The translations under genes were made by a program, and so were the position numbers. The notes beneath the pieces are model-generated. The model made no database searches and had not been told where the DNA came from. It saw only the letters and a program-made list of their open reading frames with translations. Shown in pieces: positions 15,927-23,463 of a stretch of DNA of 38,959 nt. Within the stretch, counting starts at the first letter, position 1. Each line of letters begins with the position of its first letter. The stretch is from an uncultured Coriobacteriaceae bacterium (GTDB lineage Bacteria > Actinomycetota > Coriobacteriia > Coriobacteriales > Eggerthellaceae): positions 1 through 38,959 of the forward strand of contig URRZ01000009.1 in NCBI GenBank assembly GCA_900550385.1, read 5' to 3'.

Positions 15927-17908
15927 TAGCGGAGCTTGGCGCCGGCGGGGATGCGGTCGTCGAGCATGAGGACGTTGAGGCGCTCCTCGCCCGCTTCCTC
16001 GTGGATGGCGCTGATGATCATGCCGCAGGAGTCGATGCCCATCATCTTGCGCGGCGGCAGGTTCACGATGGCCACCAGCGTGCGGCCGACCAGATCCTCC
16101 GGCTCGTAGTAGGCGCTGATGCCGGAAAGGATCGTGCGATCCGCCCCGCTGCCGTCGTCGAGCGTGAACTGCAGCAGCTTCTTGCTCTTGGGCACCGCCG
16201 CGCATTCCTTCACCTTCACGGCACGGAAATCCGACCGGCAGAACGTGTCGAAGTCCACCTCGTCGGCCATGAGCGGGTCGACCGCGATCTTCGCGTAGTC
16301 GATCGTGGGCATCTTGTTCGGCGCGTACGGGTCGGCCGCAGCGGCGGCCTGGTCCTGGGCGGCCTTTGCGGCCGCGGCGCCGGACGTCTTCGAGCCCTTC
16401 TCGGGCTTCATGTGTGGGAACAGCAGCACGTCGCGGATGCTGGCGGAGTTGGTCAGCAGCATCACCACGCGGTCGATGCCGATGCCGATGCCGCCGGCGG
16501 GCGGCATGCCGTACTCCAGCGCGCGCACGTAGTCCTCGTCGTACTCCATGGCCTCCTCGTCGCCGCCTGCCTTCTCCTCCATCTGGCGGGCGAAGCGCTC
16601 GGCCTGGTCGACCGGGTCGTTCAGCTCGCTGAAGGCGTTGGCGTACTCGTGCCCGGCGATGACCAGCTCGAAGCGGTACGTCAGGCGCGGGTCGGCCTCG
16701 TTGCGCTTGGCGAGCGGGCTCACCTCCACGGGGTAGTCGGTGACGAACGTGGGGTTGACGATGGTGTCCTCGCCCAGCTCGTCGTAGAGCTCGGCGATGA
16801 GCTTGCCGGCGGTCCACTCGGGCTTCACCTCGATGCCGCGGGCGCGCGCCTCGGCGGCCAGCTCCTCGGCGGGCGTGTCGAGCGAGACCTCGCGCCCCAG
16901 CACGTCGGAGACGATGCTCGCCATGGGGCGGCTGGGCCACTCGCCGGAAAGGTCGATGACCTTGCCCTGGTACTCGATCTGCTCGGAATCGTTCACCGCC
17001 GCGTTCGCCGCCTTGATGACGCCCTGGGCCAGCGCCTTCATGCCCTCAAGGTCGGAGTAGGCGCGGTAGGCTTCCATGGTGGTGAACTCGGGGTTGTGCG
17101 TGAGGTCCATGCCCTCGTTGCGGAAGATGCGGCCGATCTCGAACACGCGCTCGAACCCGCCCACCAGCAGGCGCTTCAGGTGAAGCTCCGTGGCGATGCG
17201 CAGGTAGCACTCCTGGTTGAGCGCGTTGAAGTGCGTGATGAAGGGCTTGGCCGTGGCGCCGCCCTGGATGGTCTGCAGGATGGGCGTCTCCACCTCCATG
17301 TAGCCGTCGGCCTCCATGTAGCGGCGGAACGCGGAGAGGATGGCGGAGCGCTTGCGGAACGTCTCGCGCACGTCCTCGTTGACGATCAGGTCCACGTAGC
17401 GCTGGCGGTAGCGCGTCTCCTTGTCGGAGAGGCCGTGGAACTTCTCGGGCAGCGGGCGCACGCTCTTGGACAGCAGCGCGAGCTTGGTGGGCGCCACGGA
17501 CAGCTGGCCGCGCTTGGTGCGCACCACGTAGCCCTCGGCGTTCACGATGTCGCCCACGTCGAGCTTCTTCAGCAGCTCCCAATCGGCCTCGGACATGTCG
17601 TTGATGCGGCAGAACAGCTGGATGTCGGCCGTCACGTCGCGCAGAACCACGAACGAGATCTTGCCCTGGCCGCGCTTGGCCACGATGCGCCCGGCGATCT
17701 TCACCAGGTCGTCGGTCTGGCCCTCGTTGGGCAGGTCGGCGTAGGCCGCCTCGATGTCGGCGGCGTAGCCCGTCACCTCGGAATGCTCGGGGTACGGGTT
17801 GGTCCCCGCCGCCAGGTACTCCCCGCGCGTGGCGAGGCGGCGCGCGCGCTCGTCGTTGAGCGTGGCGTCGGGAGCGGTTTCGATGTTCTCGGCGGTGTTC
17901 TCAGCCAT
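15926..17908 (-). CDS. lysS: Lysyl-tRNA synthetase (class II) with C-terminal Trbp111-like tRNA-binding domain
   Basis: Charges tRNA-Lys. Residues ~65-145 form the OB-fold anticodon domain and ~165-503 the class II catalytic core, with motif 2 (FEIGRIFRNEGMDLTHNPEF, 256-275) and motif 3 (GIGIGIDRVVML, 473-484). After an Ala-rich linker (~504-530), residues ~553-660 form a second OB fold of the Trbp111/EMAPII/MetRS C-terminal type: DFRAVKVKECAAVPKSKKLL, RTILSGISAYYEPEDLVGR, NLPPRKMMGIDSCGMI. The total of 660 aa compares with ~500 for standard LysRS. ATG at 17908 is chosen (GAGAGG upstream); an earlier in-frame Met lies inside REP sequence. Such a domain is usual on MetRS, not LysRS. Confidence 0.95.
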   Translation of the reverse strand: MAENTAENIETAPDATLNDERARRLATRGEYLAAGTNPYPEHSEVTGYAADIEAAYADLPNEGQTDDLVKIAGRIVAKRGQGKISFVVLRDVTADIQLFCRINDMSEADWELLKKLDVGDIVNAEGYVVRTKRGQLSVAPTKLALLSKSVRPLPEKFHGLSDKETRYRQRYVDLIVNEDVRETFRKRSAILSAFRRYMEADGYMEVETPILQTIQGGATAKPFITHFNALNQECYLRIATELHLKRLLVGGFERVFEIGRIFRNEGMDLTHNPEFTTMEAYRAYSDLEGMKALAQGVIKAANAAVNDSEQIEYQGKVIDLSGEWPSRPMASIVSDVLGREVSLDTPAEELAAEARARGIEVKPEWTAGKLIAELYDELGEDTIVNPTFVTDYPVEVSPLAKRNEADPRLTYRFELVIAGHEYANAFSELNDPVDQAERFARQMEEKAGGDEEAMEYDEDYVRALEYGMPPAGGIGIGIDRVVMLLTNSASIRDVLLFPHMKPEKGSKTSGAAAAKAAQDQAAAAADPYAPNKMPTIDYAKIAVDPLMADEVDFDTFCRSDFRAVKVKECAAVPKSKKLLQFTLDDGSGADRTILSGISAYYEPEDLVGRTLVAIVNLPPRKMMGIDSCGMIISAIHEEAGEERLNVLMLDDRIPAGAKLR

Positions 17909-17933
17909 GAAAAGCCTCTCGGTAGTCGCGACA

Positions 17934-17958
17934 TGGAAAAGGGACAGCCGCCTTTCCA
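17934..17958. repeat. REP palindrome 6a (arm variant)
   Basis: Arms TGGAAA(A)GG and CCTTTCCA with the GGGACAG core. Faces REP 6b in inverted orientation 9 bp away in the lysS leader. Confidence 0.75.
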
Positions 17959-17967
17959 CGTCAAGCA

Positions 17968-18002
17968 CGATGTGAAAAAGCGACTGTCCCTTTTTCACAT
18001 CG
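17968..18002. repeat. REP palindrome 6b (arm variant)
   Basis: Perfect 13-bp arms CGATGTGAAAAAG and CTTTTTCACATCG around CGACTGTCC. Here the variable arm pair is T-A. With 6a it makes a REPIN-like doublet directly upstream of the lysS ribosome site, where it could affect lysS mRNA. Confidence 0.85.
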
Positions 18003-18175
18003 TTTTACGCAGGTCATTCGTAAAGTCAGCGAGGGCGTCTGGGGTGCCCCGAATCGCGGGGATCGCCGGGGCGCCGCGTACTTCGGTACGCAAGCTCCGG
18101 GGATCGCCGCGAGGCGGGGTGCCCCAGGCGGCCGCAGCGTCGGCAAGTTCCGCCGTTCGTAGAACGGCGGCACTC
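18003..18175. other. Structured GC-rich spacer between greA and lysS
   Basis: No gene. It holds a 9-bp hairpin (CCGCCGTTC/GAACGGCGG, 18150-18170) just after the greA stop, a GCGTAC-TTCG-GTACGC hairpin closed by a UUCG tetraloop (18076-18091), and two copies each of GGGGTGCCCC and GGGGATCGCC arranged around it. It could be a 3' UTR structure, a small RNA or a dispersed repeat. Confidence 0.5.
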
Positions 18176-18646
18176 CTAGTGCTCGATCTTGAGGATCTGC
18201 ATCTTGATCTCGCGGCCGGTGGGGCCGGTGGCCTCCACGTTGTCGCCCTTCTTGTGGCCCAGCAGCGCGGCGCCCACGGGGGACTCATTGGAGATCTTGC
18301 CCTCAGCGGTGTTGGCCTCGGCGCCGCCCACGATGGTGAACACGCGCTCGCGGCCGCCCATGTCGACGGTGACGGTGGAGCCGATGTTCACCTTGCTGGA
18401 GCGCTTCGGCGTGCTGACGACGGTGGCCTCGGACAGGATGCGGTTGATCTCGGCGATGCGCGCCTCGGTCATGCCCTGCTCGTTCTTGGCGTCGTCGTAC
18501 TCGGAGTTCTCGGAGATGTCGCCGAACTCGCGCGCCACCTTGATGCGCTCGCCAATCTCGGCGCGCTTCTCGGTTTCCAGGTAGTGAAGCTCTTCTTCGA
18601 GCTTCTGCTTGCCTTCCGGGGTCAGAATGAAGTTATCGTTTGCCAT
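18176..18646 (-). CDS. greA: Transcription elongation factor GreA
   Basis: Rescues backtracked RNA polymerase by stimulating RNA cleavage. The 156-aa product (family ~158) has the N-terminal coiled coil with the GDISENSEYDDAKNEQ tip, whose acidic Asp/Glu enters the secondary channel, and the C-terminal FKBP-like domain (GKISNESPVGAALLGHKKGD). ATG at 18646 (MANDNF) is chosen because GGTGAGG ends about three bases before it; a GTG three codons upstream overlaps that site. It precedes lysS on the same strand (~270 bp apart), a common pairing, but the REPIN pair and hairpins in the gap may uncouple them. Confidence 0.96.
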   Translation of the reverse strand: MANDNFILTPEGKQKLEEELHYLETEKRAEIGERIKVAREFGDISENSEYDDAKNEQGMTEARIAEINRILSEATVVSTPKRSSKVNIGSTVTVDMGGRERVFTIVGGAEANTAEGKISNESPVGAALLGHKKGDNVEATGPTGREIKMQILKIEH

Positions 18647-18756
18647 GTTCCTCACCTATTTCGATCCTGTCGAAGCCGCCGGGCGCCCGCATCGCCGCCG
18701 TATACGGCAGAGCGCGCGCGAAACGCGCGCGTCGCTGGGGAAGCCGCCGGCTCCCT

Positions 18757-18797
18757 GAAAATAGCGGCACGCGCACCCGTGAAGGCGCGCGTGCCGC
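18757..18797 (-). terminator. Rho-independent terminator after tatA
   Basis: Minus-strand stem GCGGCACGCGC/GCGCGTGCCGC (11 bp, perfect; 18764-18797) followed by TATTTTC. Lies 18 bp past the tatA stop and separates tatA from greA. Confidence 0.75.
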
Positions 18798-18814
18798 ACG
18801 TTTGCTGGATGCCG

Positions 18815-19084
18815 CTATTCGGCCTTTTTGCGGACCGTCTTGCGCACGACCTTCTTCGCCGGCTGCTCCTCCTCCGGCTCCTCTTCCACGATCTCCTCGA
18901 CGACCTGCTCCTCGACGGGCTCCTCCTCGGCGTCCTTCTTGTCGCCGCCGATGCCCTCGCGCAGGTTCTTCACCGTCTTGCCCAGGGCGCTGCCGAGCTT
19001 GGGAAGGTTCTTGGGACCAAAGATGAGCAGCACCACCACGAGGATGATGAGAAGCTCGGGAATTCCGATCGGTCCGATTTTCAT
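18815..19084 (-). CDS. tatA: Sec-independent twin-arginine translocase subunit TatA
   Basis: Forms the pore ring of the Tat system, which exports folded cofactor-containing proteins. The 89-aa product has an N-terminal membrane helix (IPELLIILVVVLLIF), the FGPKNLPKLG hinge, an amphipathic helix (SALGKTVKNLREGI), then a highly acidic stretch and a short basic tail (KKVVRKTVRKKAE). Family TatA proteins are 60-100 aa. The ATG at 19084 follows GGAGGAA by five bases. tatB/tatC are not in this window. Confidence 0.93.
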   Translation of the reverse strand: MKIGPIGIPELLIILVVVLLIFGPKNLPKLGSALGKTVKNLREGIGGDKKDAEEEPVEEQVVEEIVEEEPEEEQPAKKVVRKTVRKKAE

Positions 19085-19256
19085 AGCGTTCCTCCAACGT
19101 AACCGAGACGGGGAAACCGCGTCTCCCGCCTTACCTACATCCCAAAAAACCGCCCATGCGGACGGCGGATTACAGCTCCGCTAGGATAGCACAAGCGCCG
19201 CCGGAAAATGCCGACGTACAAAACGAACATGCCGCGATAGGCGGTAAAGAATACGT

Positions 19257-19289
19257 AAAACGGGCCCGCCATGGCGGCGGGCCCGTTTT
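19257..19289. terminator. Bidirectional terminator after tRNA-Pro
   Basis: Perfect 14-bp stem AAAACGGGCCCGCC/GGCGGGCCCGTTTT with 5-nt loop, with T-runs on either strand. Just downstream of the tRNA on the minus strand. Confidence 0.8.
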
Positions 19290-19297
19290 CTCCTCGA

Positions 19298-19374
19298 TGG
19301 TCGGGATGACAGGATTTGAACCTGCGACCTCTGCGTCCCGAACGCAGCGCTCTACCAAGCTGAGCCACATCCCG
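19298..19374 (-). tRNA. tRNA-Pro (anticodon CGG)
   Basis: A 77-nt cloverleaf on the minus strand: acceptor stem CGGGATG/CATCCCG, D arm GCTC...GAGC, anticodon stem CTGCG/CGCAG with loop TTCGGGA (anticodon CGG, reads CCG), variable AGGTC, T arm GCAGG-TTCAAAT-CCTGT, discriminator A and encoded CCA. All stems pair. Confidence 0.97.
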
Positions 19375-19443
19375 ATGCCGCTGAAAGCAGCGGCAGATAG
19401 TTTAGCACAAACTCCGCGGCGTGCGACGAAAAAGTTCGGGAAT

Positions 19444-20151
19444 CTACGCCCCAAGCTCCATCGTCGCCCCCGCGCCGAGGACCGCGTAGACGCGCACCAT
19501 GCCCTCCTCCGTCGTGAACGGCCGGGCCATGCGGGCCCGCACCGCCTCGCGCAGGCCCTCCGCCGCCGCGACGGCGCGCCCTTCGCGGGCGAGCTGCGAC
19601 CCCTTCGCGGCGAGCACGCCGCCGCCCTCGCCGACGAACGCGACTTCGATATCGCGCGCTTCGTCGAAATCGGCGTCGCCCACCTTCAGGAACACCTCGT
19701 CGACCAGCCCGATCGCCTGATCGGCCATGTACCCCATGCTGGGCGCGTCGACGTCGGGGGAGCCCATGGAGAACACCGGCGCGCCGGGAAGCTCCTGCCG
19801 GACGCATGCGCAGGTCCCGGGATCCGCCACGAGCGCGACGCGAGGGCTCTCTCGGTGCAGCGCCGCCGATAGCGCCTCCCGGGGCAGACCCATCGGCGCA
19901 AGGACCGCCTTCGCCCCGCACGCCTGCACGGCGGCGACAGCGCAGAAGCACCCCATCGTGCTGGGCGAGGACACCAGCACCGCATCGCCCGCACGCAGCC
20001 CCGCCTTGCCCTCGAAGTAGCGCATCAGCACCTGGGCGAGGGAGTACGCCTCGGCGTAGCTGGGCGCCTCCTTGCCCCACACGGCGACGGGGACCTGCGG
20101 ATCGCGATGCACCTGACGCTTCAGCGCAGACATCAGCGTGGGTTCGTCCAT
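19444..20151 (-). CDS. Truncated AMP-binding (ANL) N-terminal-domain-like protein
   Basis: 235 aa. The N-terminal ~120 residues resemble the start of acyl-CoA synthetases/ANL enzymes: a parallel with 'A...LA..L...L.GD.VL...' in LRAGDAVLVSSPSTMGCFCA, then AVQACGAKAVLAPMGLPREA. Where the ATP-binding P-loop (TSGSTGxPKG) should lie, the sequence reads VAFVGEGGGVLAAKGSQLAR. The protein ends after a GATMEL that aligns with the middle of an A-domain. The catalytic P-loop and the whole C-terminal half are absent, so adenylation is unlikely. The frame is intact with a strong AAGGAGG six bases before ATG 20151, suggesting expression. It could be a repurposed binding or regulatory fragment, or a gene in decay. 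Confidence 0.6.
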   Translation of the reverse strand: MDEPTLMSALKRQVHRDPQVPVAVWGKEAPSYAEAYSLAQVLMRYFEGKAGLRAGDAVLVSSPSTMGCFCAVAAVQACGAKAVLAPMGLPREALSAALHRESPRVALVADPGTCACVRQELPGAPVFSMGSPDVDAPSMGYMADQAIGLVDEVFLKVGDADFDEARDIEVAFVGEGGGVLAAKGSQLAREGRAVAAAEGLREAVRARMARPFTTEEGMVRVYAVLGAGATMELGA

Positions 20152-20457
20152 GGAGTCCTCCTTCAGCTCGTATTCCCGACGGAAACGAGGGGATCCGCCC
20201 CCTCGTCGCGGCCTTCCGATCGCCGCCGGACCGCCCGCCCTTCCCGCGGACCGGCAACGTGAAGCACGCATCCCATGGTAGCGGAAACGCGGAGAGAGCG
20301 GGCCTGCCCGCGCCGACGGGACGACCCCGCCCGCGCGAAGCTGCCATCCTGCACAAAACCGGATGGGCGATGCAGCATCCATGCACCTAGAATCCCACGC
20401 CGCGCCCCAAAGGCGCTACCATGCAATCAGCCGGATCATTCCAGTTAGGGGGCAGCC
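20152..20457. other. Divergent intergenic region
   Basis: 306 bp between the ANL-like gene (minus) and the small membrane protein gene (plus). It should hold both promoters. A TAGAAT (20388-20393) could be the plus-strand -10, without a clear -35. No other feature seen. Confidence 0.4.
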
Positions 20458-20643
20458 ATGAAATCTTCCAAGCAGGAGCTTGCGACGACGAAGAAGCACG
20501 ATGACAAGTCCAAGAAGAACGCTGCCAACACCGGATCGGTCGATTGGAAAGATCCGAAGCTGATCGCCGAGATGATGGTCGCCGCGGGCATCATCGTCGT
20601 GTTCATGGCGGTCACCGGCGCGTTCGGCACGATCTCGCTGTAG
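20458..20643 (+). CDS. Small single-pass membrane protein
   Basis: 61 aa, Lys-rich soluble N-terminus (MKSSKQELATTKKHDDKSKK) followed by one hydrophobic helix near the C-terminus (MMVAAGIIVVFMAVTGAFG). AGGGGG lies about five bases upstream of the ATG, and a terminator-like inverted repeat follows at 20697-20762, so the frame looks like a genuine gene. Family not recognised. No functional evidence beyond likely membrane location. Confidence 0.65.
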   Translation: MKSSKQELATTKKHDDKSKKNAANTGSVDWKDPKLIAEMMVAAGIIVVFMAVTGAFGTISL

Positions 20644-20696
20644 CGCTGCCCATCGCCCGCCGAACGGCGCGGCCGCCCCGACAGGGCCCTCCTTTC

Positions 20697-20762
20697 GCTC
20701 TTCCGGATTCGCGCGAAGTCCCCTGCCCCAAGGACCCGCACCCCCCATCCGGAAGAGCTTTT
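20697..20762 (+). terminator. Terminator-like inverted repeat
   Basis: GCTCTTCCGGAT (20697-20708) pairs exactly with ATCCGGAAGAGC (20747-20758), followed by TTTT on the plus strand. The 38-nt loop is long. It would end the small membrane protein transcript and also lies just past the convergent GRE1 gene. Confidence 0.6.
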
Positions 20763-20794
20763 CTATGCGCTGGAACCCCTCGTGCGCCGACCGC

Positions 20795-23206
20795 CTACAT
20801 CTCCTGGCAGGTGCGGTTGATCACCTCGTCCTGGATCGACTCGGGAAGGCGCGTGAAGTACGCGCTGTAGCCGGCGACGCGGACGATCAGCTCCGGGTGG
20901 TCTTCCGGGTGCGCCTTGGCGTCCTCCATCTCGGCGCGGTCGACGACGTTGAACTGGACGTGCTTGCCGCCGTGGGTGAGGAACGTCTTGGTCATCCCCG
21001 CCAGCTTCTTCAGGTCGTCCTCCGTCTTCATGTTGGAGGGGTGGAACTTCATGTTCATCAGCATGCCCTGGTAGCCGCCCTGCTCGATGCCCAAAGCGCT
21101 TTGGAACACCGCCAGCGGCCCGCGGACGTCCTGGCCATGGTCGGGAGAAAGCGACGCGTCGGCCAGGATCTCGCCGCCCTTGCGGCCGTCGGCCGTTGCG
21201 CCGGTCACCGCGCCGCCGGGCTGGTGGGCCGAGATGGAGATGGCGTTGGGCTTCAGGCTGTCGCCATACGCCGACGGCAGGCTGTAGCAGGTGTCGCTGA
21301 ACAGGCGGTACACCTCGGCCACCATGTCGTCGACTTCCTTGATGTTGTTGCCGTACTTGGGCTGGGCCTTGAAATCGGCCCGCATGTCCTCGTAGCCTTC
21401 CCAGTCCGCGTCGAGCGCGTCCATGAGCTCGGCCATGGTGTATCTCCCCTCGTCGAACACGAGCTTCTTGATGGCGTACAGGGAGTTGCCCGCGTTCACG
21501 CCGCCCACGGCGCCCAGCACCGAGCCGTTGTTGAAATCGTAGGTGCGGTCGAACATGTCGTGGCCGCACTCCACGCCGCCTTCCATCAACGCCGAGCGGA
21601 ACACGTCGGGGAACAGCTCGCGCTCGAAGATCAGCTCCACGTTGACGGCCTCGTTCGCCTGGCGCATCAGATGGCGGATCTCGTCGTAGACCGCCTCCTT
21701 GAGCTCGTCGAAGGAGCCCATCGCGCGCACGTCGCCCACCTTCTTGCCCACCATCTCGCGGGTGTAGCGGCAATAGCCGTCGTGCAGGGCGATGTCGATG
21801 GCCTGCGGCACGATGAAGAACGTCGACACCTGCGTGCGGGTGAGCGCGGGCACGTTGCCGTCGACGCAGCCGGTGGCGACGTAGTCGCGCGCCTGCTCCA
21901 GCGTCAGGCGGTTGGTCTCGCTTTTGGCGGTGAAGAAGTCGATGTAGGCCTTGTCCCCCAGAAACGCCGGCATGCCGATGCCGGTCTTCACGCACTCCAT
22001 GGCCTTCACCAAGAACTCCTCCGGGGAGCCGTCGTGCACGCGCACGGTGATGGTGTGGTGAGGGATGTGCGTGTCGATGGCGGCCTCGATGGCCAGGTAG
22101 GAAAGCTCGTTGGTGGCGTCGGAGCCGTCCGCCTTCTGCCCGCCCAGCGTCATGTTGAACCATTTCGCCTGGCCGGCGTTCTTGGCGCGGGTGGCCTTGC
22201 CTCCCACATGCCCTATCTTCATGCATTTGATGCGGATGATCTCGAGCAGCTCCAGCACCTCGTCGTCGGTGATGCGGCCCTCGTCGATGTCCTTGCGGTA
22301 GAACGGGTACATGTACTGGTCGAAGCGCCCCAGCGTCGAGGTGGGCGCCGGGCATACCATCAGGAACGTGAACCAGAACGACTGCACCGCCTCGCGGAAG
22401 GTTTCGGCGGGCTCGTAGGGCACCTTGCGGCAGATGCGCGCCATCTCCAGCAGCTCGGCCTTGCGCTGCGGGTCGGGTTCCTCCCCCGCCATCCGCTCGG
22501 CGAGGTCGGCGAAGCGGTTGGCCATGCGCACCCACGCCTCGAACACGATGATCGTGCCCTCCCAGAAATCGCGCTTCTTCACCGCGTCGGGGGTTTCGTA
22601 GCGAAGCTCGGCCAAGCAGCGCTTCGCCTCCGCGATGACCGACTTCGCGCCCTCGTTCAGGATGCGCGGATAATCGACGCACACCAGCGAGAAGCCCGGC
22701 CCCGACCCGTAGCCCGACATCGCGAACCCGCCGCCGGACGCCTGCTTGCGGTCCTTCCACGGCGGCAGCAGCACGCCCGACTTCATGAACGGCCACATAC
22801 GGTCGTTGAAGCCCAGGCTCTTGGACATGGCGTTGATGAGGTTGCTGTTCGCGGAGTTCTCGGCGAAGCGGTCGTTGAGCCGGTAGAGCTCGGCCTCGTC
22901 CTCGGGGCTGATGGTGTACAACTCGCTTTTCAGGCCCTCCACCTCGTCGGGGGTCCAGACGTCGTACTCGTAGCGCATCTCCAGGCCGAAGGGCTTGCTC
23001 GCGCCCGAGCCGCACAGCAGGTCGTCGGGCTCGATGAAGATGGTCATGTTGTCCAGCACGTGCGCGTTCAGCTTCGCGCGGCGCAGGATGGCGGGCTCGC
23101 CGGCGGTCTGTTCCAGCGACTCGCAGGCCAGTCGGTAGAACTCCACGCACAGCGGGTATTTGCCCACCCGCAGCGCCTCTTTCATGCGGCGGATTCGCTC
23201 GTTCAT
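20795..23206 (-). CDS. Glycyl radical enzyme 1 (pyruvate formate-lyase-like, CVDGN active site)
   Basis: 803-aa anaerobic radical enzyme of the PFL/diol-dehydratase-like superfamily. The glycyl radical loop RVAGYSAYFTRLPESI places the radical at Gly779, 25 residues from the C-terminus. The thiyl cysteine is Cys447 in ATGCVDGNVPALTRTQV. Characterised eliminases, dehydratases and decarboxylases of this superfamily usually have Cys-x-Glu here; this protein has Cys-Val-Asp (Asp449). True PFL has a Cys-Cys pair, so PFL activity is unlikely. The substrate cannot be read from sequence. ATG 23206 follows AAAGGA. Roughly four-fifths identical to GRE2 by eye. Divergent from a PucR-family regulator that probably controls it; activation is expected from the activase at 35237. 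Confidence 0.92.
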   Translation of the reverse strand: MNERIRRMKEALRVGKYPLCVEFYRLACESLEQTAGEPAILRRAKLNAHVLDNMTIFIEPDDLLCGSGASKPFGLEMRYEYDVWTPDEVEGLKSELYTISPEDEAELYRLNDRFAENSANSNLINAMSKSLGFNDRMWPFMKSGVLLPPWKDRKQASGGGFAMSGYGSGPGFSLVCVDYPRILNEGAKSVIAEAKRCLAELRYETPDAVKKRDFWEGTIIVFEAWVRMANRFADLAERMAGEEPDPQRKAELLEMARICRKVPYEPAETFREAVQSFWFTFLMVCPAPTSTLGRFDQYMYPFYRKDIDEGRITDDEVLELLEIIRIKCMKIGHVGGKATRAKNAGQAKWFNMTLGGQKADGSDATNELSYLAIEAAIDTHIPHHTITVRVHDGSPEEFLVKAMECVKTGIGMPAFLGDKAYIDFFTAKSETNRLTLEQARDYVATGCVDGNVPALTRTQVSTFFIVPQAIDIALHDGYCRYTREMVGKKVGDVRAMGSFDELKEAVYDEIRHLMRQANEAVNVELIFERELFPDVFRSALMEGGVECGHDMFDRTYDFNNGSVLGAVGGVNAGNSLYAIKKLVFDEGRYTMAELMDALDADWEGYEDMRADFKAQPKYGNNIKEVDDMVAEVYRLFSDTCYSLPSAYGDSLKPNAISISAHQPGGAVTGATADGRKGGEILADASLSPDHGQDVRGPLAVFQSALGIEQGGYQGMLMNMKFHPSNMKTEDDLKKLAGMTKTFLTHGGKHVQFNVVDRAEMEDAKAHPEDHPELIVRVAGYSAYFTRLPESIQDEVINRTCQEM

Positions 23207-23390
23207 GCCAAAGTCCTTTCGCTCTACGACGGCTTTCTCGCCTTCGTTCATTTAATCATTCCATCGGGCCGCATGGGCCTGCATGGCGAAAGGCGCTAGA
23301 AGCCGCCCAACCCCGCGCCTCCCATCATGGGCACTTCGCCCACGATCGCACTGCCGCCGTCTGCCGAAACGCGGGACGCTGCGGGACGGA

Positions 23391-23407
23391 TATAATCGAC
23401 CTGCAGG
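23391..23407 (+). promoter_or_regulatory. Putative -10 and conserved CCTGCAGG of the GRE1 regulator
   Basis: TATAATCGA followed by CCTGCAGG, 57 bp before the start codon. The same ATAATCGA(G)CCTGCAGG string precedes the second PucR-type regulator at 29671. No -35 is evident. Confidence 0.45.
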
Positions 23408-23463
23408 TCATGCGCCCGGCGCGTTTGCGGGGCGCGCGGGGCGAATCCGAGCGGAGGTGGCGA

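Noticed and set aside
16001..19102. 1,033-codon plus-strand open frame opposite lysS, greA and tatA
   Set aside because: Crosses several real genes, REP repeats and a terminator; an artefact of codon bias.
20795..23206. True pyruvate formate-lyase (pflB)
   Set aside because: PFL needs adjacent Cys-Cys in the active site; here there is a single Cys followed by Val-Asp, and the activase has ferredoxin inserts not found in PflA.
20765..23299. 844-codon plus-strand open frame opposite GRE1
   Set aside because: Mirror of the GRE coding sequence. The same kind of shadow occurs opposite GRE2, confirming that it comes from composition.
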